This document shows positions 12,241-15,324 of a DNA stretch of 15,324 bases, one piece after another. Each line of letters begins with the position of its first letter. Position 1 is the stretch's first letter. Source of the stretch: Chryseobacterium sp. (GTDB lineage Bacteria > Bacteroidota > Bacteroidia > Flavobacteriales > Weeksellaceae); NCBI GenBank assembly GCA_030146295.1, contig JASLCD010000054.1:1-15324 (forward strand), given 5' to 3'. The notes under the pieces are model-generated. The model had not been told where the DNA came from. It was given only the letters and a program-made list of their open reading frames with translations, and ran no database searches. Both the position numbers and the translations under genes were made by a program.

Positions 12241-13059
12241 TTATTGGGATTTTGGATTACAGATCTCCTGCTGGAATTTTAAATACTGAGCAGGTGAAAT
12301 GTTAATAAAATGTTTGAAATCATGAATAAGCTGGCTTTGATCATAATATCCGCACTCATCAATAATCGTAAACCATTTTACTTTATCCTGTTTCACGGTT
12401 TCCTCTTCAATGATTTTTATTGCTTTTAAAAAACGGTTGTAGCGGGTAAGTTCCTTTAATGAATACCCGAATTGCTCTTTCTGCTTGCGCTGGATATTTC
12501 TTTCCGTCTGATGCGTTTGTTCCGCAATGACTTTGACAGGATTTAAAAGTTTATTTTCAAAACTGCTCAAAAGCTTACTGGTATTGTCCTGGTGCTGAAG
12601 ATAAGGGCGGCAGAACTCAAGAATATGATTCACCTGTTCCTGGGGAGAACCTAATCCTGACAGCTGATACCATAGAGTTGTAAAACAATTTTCCTCCAGC
12701 AGTTCATCCGGATGCCTTACGGAGTGTTCAATGGATACCTTTCCAAAAAATCTGAAGAAGGCATCATCTTTAAAGTTGGCGACCATAATAGAACATCCCG
12801 CCGGAAGTGTATAATCAAATGCTTGCCTTACCGGACCAAATACCATACACTTATCAACAGCAATGGTGGTCTTTTCCCGGGTAGACATGGTGGCACTTTC
12901 TCCAAAACAGAATAACAAAATAGTCTGGTAGGTAGGCAAAAGTGTTTTTGAAACCGGTTTGTCAGAAGTGTTTTCAGCAAAATAAAAATGCGTAAAAACA
13001 TTTTCAAATTCCTGAGGAACTGAAATTCTGAATTCATGGTATTCCGGCTGTAATTCCAT
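12241..13059 (-). CDS. AraC-family transcriptional regulator
   Basis: A 272-residue regulator. Residues about 170-265 form the double helix-turn-helix DNA-binding domain, with NPVKVIAEQTHQTERNIQRK as the first HTH and CGYYDQSQLIHDFKHFINISPAQYLK as the conserved second HTH and signature (G-Y-x-D-Q-S-x-x-x-x-x-F). The N-terminal 150 residues look like a cupin-type ligand domain of the DUF6597 kind, with no recognisable ligand. It starts 11 nt after the upstream GNAT gene ends, so it is probably co-transcribed with tetR and the acetyltransferase. The downstream quinone oxidoreductase is the likely target, inferred from position and from the poorly spaced promoter there. Confidence 0.92.
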   Translation of the reverse strand: MELQPEYHEFRISVPQEFENVFTHFYFAENTSDKPVSKTLLPTYQTILLFCFGESATMSTREKTTIAVDKCMVFGPVRQAFDYTLPAGCSIMVANFKDDAFFRFFGKVSIEHSVRHPDELLEENCFTTLWYQLSGLGSPQEQVNHILEFCRPYLQHQDNTSKLLSSFENKLLNPVKVIAEQTHQTERNIQRKQKEQFGYSLKELTRYNRFLKAIKIIEEETVKQDKVKWFTIIDECGYYDQSQLIHDFKHFINISPAQYLKFQQEICNPKSQ

Positions 13060-13070
13060 AAATCAGAAAA

Positions 13071-13568
13071 TTATGAGATGAGTTTTTTTTCCATTTTATA
13101 ATTGGTGAGCGTCATTCCTTTTATACGGACAGCCTGCTCCTGAACAACCTGAAAGCCCATTTTTTCAAAAAAAGGTCTGGCAGTTCTGCTTACATCTGCT
13201 GTGAGGCTTTTTTTATGATGTTGCAGAGCTTCTTTTTCAATTACAGCATACAACATGGAAGCAATACCTTTCTGCTGATAATCTTTATGTACAAAAAACA
13301 GATCAATATAATTTCCCTGATCGAGCGTAGAAAAACCCACCATCTGATTTCCGCTTTCAGCAATTAAAACATATTGACTGCTCATCACATTCATCCATCT
13401 TTCTCCGTTCTCTGCACCGGATTTCCATGCTTCAAGCTGTAAAAATGTGTAGTCCTTTTTACACACTTCATCTATAGTAGCTGTAAAAAGCTCCAACATT
13501 TCCGGGAGATCATCATGGGTCCCTTTTCTGATGTTGATTTTGAGACTATCGGATGTAGTGTTGTTCAT
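13071..13568 (-). CDS. GNAT-family N-acetyltransferase (YafP-like)
   Basis: A 165-residue GNAT enzyme using acetyl-CoA; the substrate is unknown. Motif A is FFVHKDYQQKGIASMLYAVIE (about 92-112, with Q-x-x-G-x-A), followed by LTADVSRTARPFFEKMGF, a pattern typical of the YafP/putative small-molecule acetyltransferase group. The start MNNTTSDSLKINIRKG lies inside the 3' end of the upstream tetR gene; the coding regions overlap by 23 bases and there is no later good ATG, so translation is probably coupled. It sits in the middle of a three-gene - strand operon with two regulators. It is unrelated by eye to the GNAT at 7901. Confidence 0.88.
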   Translation of the reverse strand: MNNTTSDSLKINIRKGTHDDLPEMLELFTATIDEVCKKDYTFLQLEAWKSGAENGERWMNVMSSQYVLIAESGNQMVGFSTLDQGNYIDLFFVHKDYQQKGIASMLYAVIEKEALQHHKKSLTADVSRTARPFFEKMGFQVVQEQAVRIKGMTLTNYKMEKKLIS

Positions 13569-14166
13569 AAAGTTTTTGCTGTTCTTTATTGAGAAGCGGA
13601 TAGAAGAGGTTCATCTGAAGAAGAGTGTAATGCCGTATCGCTTCTGGTGGATTAAGCTTTAAGATAAGTCTGTTGTGGGTAAGCCAGTTGTCTGCAATAA
13701 TGAAAATCTGTTCAATAAGACAGTCTACGATAAAATGGGGAACTTCTTTTTGAAAAATATTACTCTTTTGAAGATCTGAAAAGATCAGCTGAAATTCTTC
13801 TTTTCTGCTGAAATTGATTCCTTCATATTGGGATTCTATTTCAGGAATCTGGTTGAGGATATCTATAAAATTAATAAATATAAAACGATAAGAATAGAAA
13901 ATACCACATATGGAAAAGGTAAACTGATAAAGATTGTCCAGCGTTTTATTCTCTGTTTTTTTCATTTGATTCAGCAGCTCATCCATTTTTAGGGTAAGTT
14001 CTGCGAAAAGGATTTTAATGATGTCTTCCGAATGTCTGAAATGATAATGCAGATTGCCGGGGCTGATGTTGAGTTCAGCAGCAATATGTCTTGTAGTGAT
14101 ATTATTATATCCCTTCTCATTAAATAATTCCAGCGCTTTAGACAGAATTTTATCCTTGGTCTTCAT
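13546..14166 (-). CDS. TetR-family transcriptional repressor
   Basis: A 206-residue regulator. Residues 4-50 are the canonical TetR helix-turn-helix (KILSKALELFNEKGYNNITTRHIAAELNISPGNLHYHFRHSEDI), with the Y-H-F recognition end. The remaining 150 residues are the helical ligand and dimer domain, rich in Ile/Phe, with no assignable ligand. A 20-bp perfect palindrome, 48 bp upstream of its start in the divergent spacer, is the likely operator. It therefore probably represses the divergent small-protein operon and possibly itself. A TATCTTTG box ends 4 nt before the start codon, so the mRNA may be leaderless. The next gene overlaps it by 23 bases. Confidence 0.93.
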   Translation of the reverse strand: MKTKDKILSKALELFNEKGYNNITTRHIAAELNISPGNLHYHFRHSEDIIKILFAELTLKMDELLNQMKKTENKTLDNLYQFTFSICGIFYSYRFIFINFIDILNQIPEIESQYEGINFSRKEEFQLIFSDLQKSNIFQKEVPHFIVDCLIEQIFIIADNWLTHNRLILKLNPPEAIRHYTLLQMNLFYPLLNKEQQKLYEQHYIR

Positions 14167-14170
14167 CTTT

Positions 14171-14178
14171 CAAAGATA
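14171..14178 (-). promoter_or_regulatory. Probable -7 element of tetR
   Basis: TATCTTTG on the - strand (14178-14171) fits TAnnTTTG exactly and ends 4 nt before the tetR ATG. No clear TTG is found at the usual distance. Confidence 0.5.
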
Positions 14179-14213
14179 AGAATATAAGAGTGGATATAAA
14201 TCATATTTTTAAG

Positions 14214-14233
14214 ATTAGAACAATTGTTCTAAT
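14214..14233. promoter_or_regulatory. 20-bp perfect palindrome, probable TetR operator
   Basis: The sequence between 14214 and 14233 reads ATTAGAACAATTGTTCTAAT, identical on both strands. It lies between two divergent genes, one of which is a TetR regulator. It overlaps the spacer and the -33 position of the promoter for the small-peptide operon (-7 box at 14238). Binding there would block that promoter. Size and symmetry fit TetR-type operators. Confidence 0.85.
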
Positions 14234-14237
14234 TTTA

Positions 14238-14245
14238 TATATTTG
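14238..14245 (+). promoter_or_regulatory. Probable -7 element of the small-peptide operon
   Basis: TATATTTG matches TAnnTTTG exactly and lies 20 nt before the ATG at 14266. It is only 4 bp from the palindrome, placing the operator over the -33/spacer region. Confidence 0.65.
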
Positions 14246-14265
14246 CAGTATTAAATCTTAGAGCA

Positions 14266-14400
14266 ATGGAAGGGAAGCAAAAATTCAACTATGAAACTGC
14301 GGATAACAACGAAAAAGAAAATAAATCTGATCCCCAGGAAGTTATATCCAAAATACTGCAGGTTGTTCTTGGGGTAATAATGGCTGTGCTCCATATGTGA
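14266..14400 (+). CDS. Small single-pass membrane peptide, 44 residues
   Basis: A 44-residue product. Residues 1-25 are charged and Asn/Glu/Lys-rich (MEGKQKFNYETADNNEKENK), and residues about 26-44 are hydrophobic (ISKILQVVLGVIMAVLHM), so a C-terminal membrane anchor is likely. It is the first gene after the palindrome-controlled promoter, and its TGA stop shares one base with the ATG of the next gene (TGATG), a strong sign of a real, coupled gene. I do not recognise a family. It may be a partner of the VanZ-like membrane protein or a small stress-response peptide; both are inference. Confidence 0.7.
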   Translation: MEGKQKFNYETADNNEKENKSDPQEVISKILQVVLGVIMAVLHM

Positions 14401-14759
14401 TGAAAGGAAGAATTTCATATTGGTTTCTGCTGGGACTGGCAGTTTGGGGAGTGATTGCTTTATTGAGAAGAAATGGAATTTATATTCCCTTTATCAATGA
14501 TTATTTTACAGATTGCATTACCGTTCCTATGTATTGTTATCTGATAGAATATATCATGAATTCTATCTTAGGCGGTCAATGGAAACCAGATTTTAAATTT
14601 GTATTGACGTCAGTGCTTTACCTTTCTTTTTTGTTTGAAATACTTTGCCCGAAACTATCAGTACACTTTACCGGAGATATTTTTGATGTGCTGGCTTACT
14701 TTGCCGGAGGAATAGGATATTATTTTATTACGGTCAGGCACTGGGCAGCGAGTAAATAA
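14400..14759 (+). CDS. Small VanZ-like membrane protein
   Basis: A 119-residue integral membrane protein with about four hydrophobic segments (about residues 7-24, 38-55, 66-80 and 94-112). The end segment TGDIFDVLAYFAGGIGYYF matches the GD-x-x-DVLAY-x-x-G signature of VanZ-like and similar short membrane proteins; members in flavobacteria are sometimes labelled 'magnesium citrate secondary transporter', which has little support. The ATG at 14400 overlaps the stop of the preceding peptide gene and is preferred over a GTG at 14397, which would add one residue. The role is unknown. It probably belongs to the TetR regulon, derepressed by an unidentified ligand. Confidence 0.78.
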   Translation: MKGRISYWFLLGLAVWGVIALLRRNGIYIPFINDYFTDCITVPMYCYLIEYIMNSILGGQWKPDFKFVLTSVLYLSFLFEILCPKLSVHFTGDIFDVLAYFAGGIGYYFITVRHWAASK

Positions 14760-14760
14760 A

Positions 14761-14815
14761 TAGCCAGCAGATCTGCATCGTAAAAGAAACTGCTGGCTGT
14801 GGTATAGTTTTTATC
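14761..14815 (+). terminator. Terminator-like hairpin after the VanZ-like gene
   Basis: AGCCAGCAG (14762-14770) and CTGCTGGCT (14790-14798) form a 9-bp stem, plus a T-G pair, with a 19-nt loop. GTTTTTA follows from 14807, a few bases after the stem. The long loop and offset T-run make it a moderate terminator. Confidence 0.55.
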
Positions 14816-14960
14816 CTGGTTCAATATTCTTACTTATCTCAGTTACTCTTTTTATCAGTGCTTCCTTTCGATTATGTAAACAAGACAATTATGAAATCCG
14901 GAATGTTACATGAGCAGGGGAATATTTTTTTAACCAATAAATTTTGAAGCTTTCTTTTGC
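14816..14960. other. Intergenic spacer before the Crp/Fnr gene
   Basis: AT-rich DNA without a gene or repeat that I can recognise. No symmetrical operator was found. Confidence 0.4.
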
Positions 14961-14968
14961 TAGCTTTG
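14961..14968 (+). promoter_or_regulatory. Probable -7 element of the Crp/Fnr gene
   Basis: TAGCTTTG fits TAnnTTTG exactly, 26 nt before the ATG at 14995. The nearest TTG (14944-14946) is 14 nt upstream, shorter than usual. Confidence 0.45.
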
Positions 14969-14994
14969 TAAAAGTATCAAAAATATTCACTTCG

Positions 14995-15324
14995 ATGTAC
15001 GACAAGCTTTTACGATATATCCGGTCAGGCCATGATTTTTCCAGTGAAGAAATAGAAGCTGTCAAACAATATTTTGAACCGGTAGTGTTTTCAAAAAATA
15101 CGGTGATCGAAGAAGCGGGGAAAGTTCCTCATTATCTTTATTATATTGTTTCAGGCTATCTCAGACTTTTTTATCATGACCAGAACGGCAGTGAAGTTAC
15201 CACTCATATCAATTGTCCACCTGGATTTTTCACTTCCTATTCAGATTTTATCAATGGCACTGTTTCTGAAAATAATGTGGAATGTATCACAGATGCCGAA
15301 CTTTTGAGAATTTCAAAAGAAAAC
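14995..15324 (+). CDS. Crp/Fnr-family regulator, N-terminal part (cut by window end)
   Basis: The open frame starts MYDKLLRYIRSGHDFSSEEI and runs off the window after 110 codons. The visible part is a cyclic-nucleotide-binding-type beta-roll: FSKNTVIEEAGKVPHYLYYIVSGYLRLFY (about residues 33-61) is the standard 'G-x-x-x-x-x-x-Y-x-x-x-x-G' pattern, followed by the second half with PPGFFTSYSDFINGT. The family has a C-terminal HTH that would lie beyond 15324. In Bacteroidota such proteins rarely keep the full cAMP-binding residues, and here the canonical phosphate-binding R-x-x-S/T is not evident. The ligand and targets are unknown. Confidence 0.88.
   Translation, partial: MYDKLLRYIRSGHDFSSEEIEAVKQYFEPVVFSKNTVIEEAGKVPHYLYYIVSGYLRLFYHDQNGSEVTTHINCPPGFFTSYSDFINGTVSENNVECITDAELLRISKEN

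Overview
The window looks like chromosome of a Chryseobacterium-type flavobacterium (Bacteroidota, Weeksellaceae). This is inferred from AT-rich intergenic DNA, promoters of the TAnnTTTG type in place of TATAAT, almost no Shine-Dalgarno sequences, and the flavor of the proteins. No rRNA, tRNA, CRISPR array, insertion sequence or phage gene was seen.

Layout. (1) 250-1697, + strand: panD (aspartate 1-decarboxylase) and a polytopic lysylphosphatidylglycerol-synthase-type membrane protein, closed by a clear intrinsic terminator. (2) 1756-7680, + strand: a six-gene Ter stress-response cluster with two TerD-family proteins, two TerY-like von Willebrand A proteins (the second with a Cys-rich metal-binding tail), a PP2C phosphatase and a divergent protein kinase with a zinc ribbon. 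This is the TerY / phosphatase / kinase 'TerY-P' module known from comparative genomics. A strong 38-nt hairpin separates the terD pair from the signalling genes. (3) 7681-7900: remnants of interspersed repeats between convergent genes. (4) 7901-9713, - strand: a DEDDh exonuclease, a protein of unknown family and a GNAT acetyltransferase. (5) 9898-11302, - strand: a tyrosyl-tRNA synthetase preceded by a 168-nt leader. (6) 11486-14166, - strand: TetR regulator, GNAT, AraC regulator, NAD(P)H quinone oxidoreductase of the flavodoxin-fold type, and a tiny ORF. (7) 14214-14759, + strand: divergent from tetR, a TetR-type palindrome and a two-gene operon for a 44-residue peptide and a VanZ-like membrane protein. 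(8) 14995 to the end: a truncated Crp/Fnr-family regulator.

The most striking structure is the tyrS leader (11302-11098, - strand). It has a good Bacteroidota promoter, a 29-codon leader ORF with tandem Tyr codons 16-17, a hairpin starting two nucleotides past the intervening Ala codon, and an 11-bp terminator with a T6 tract. The second arm of the hairpin can also pair with the first arm of the terminator, and a 6-bp helper helix supports that pairing. This is the full logic of ribosome-mediated transcription attenuation sensing Tyr-tRNA charging, and it does not use a T-box. Second in interest are the Ter kinase, which appears to carry its ATP-binding lysine in the glycine-loop strand as WNK kinases do, and the phosphatase with an N-terminal Ig-like (He_PIG-type) domain.
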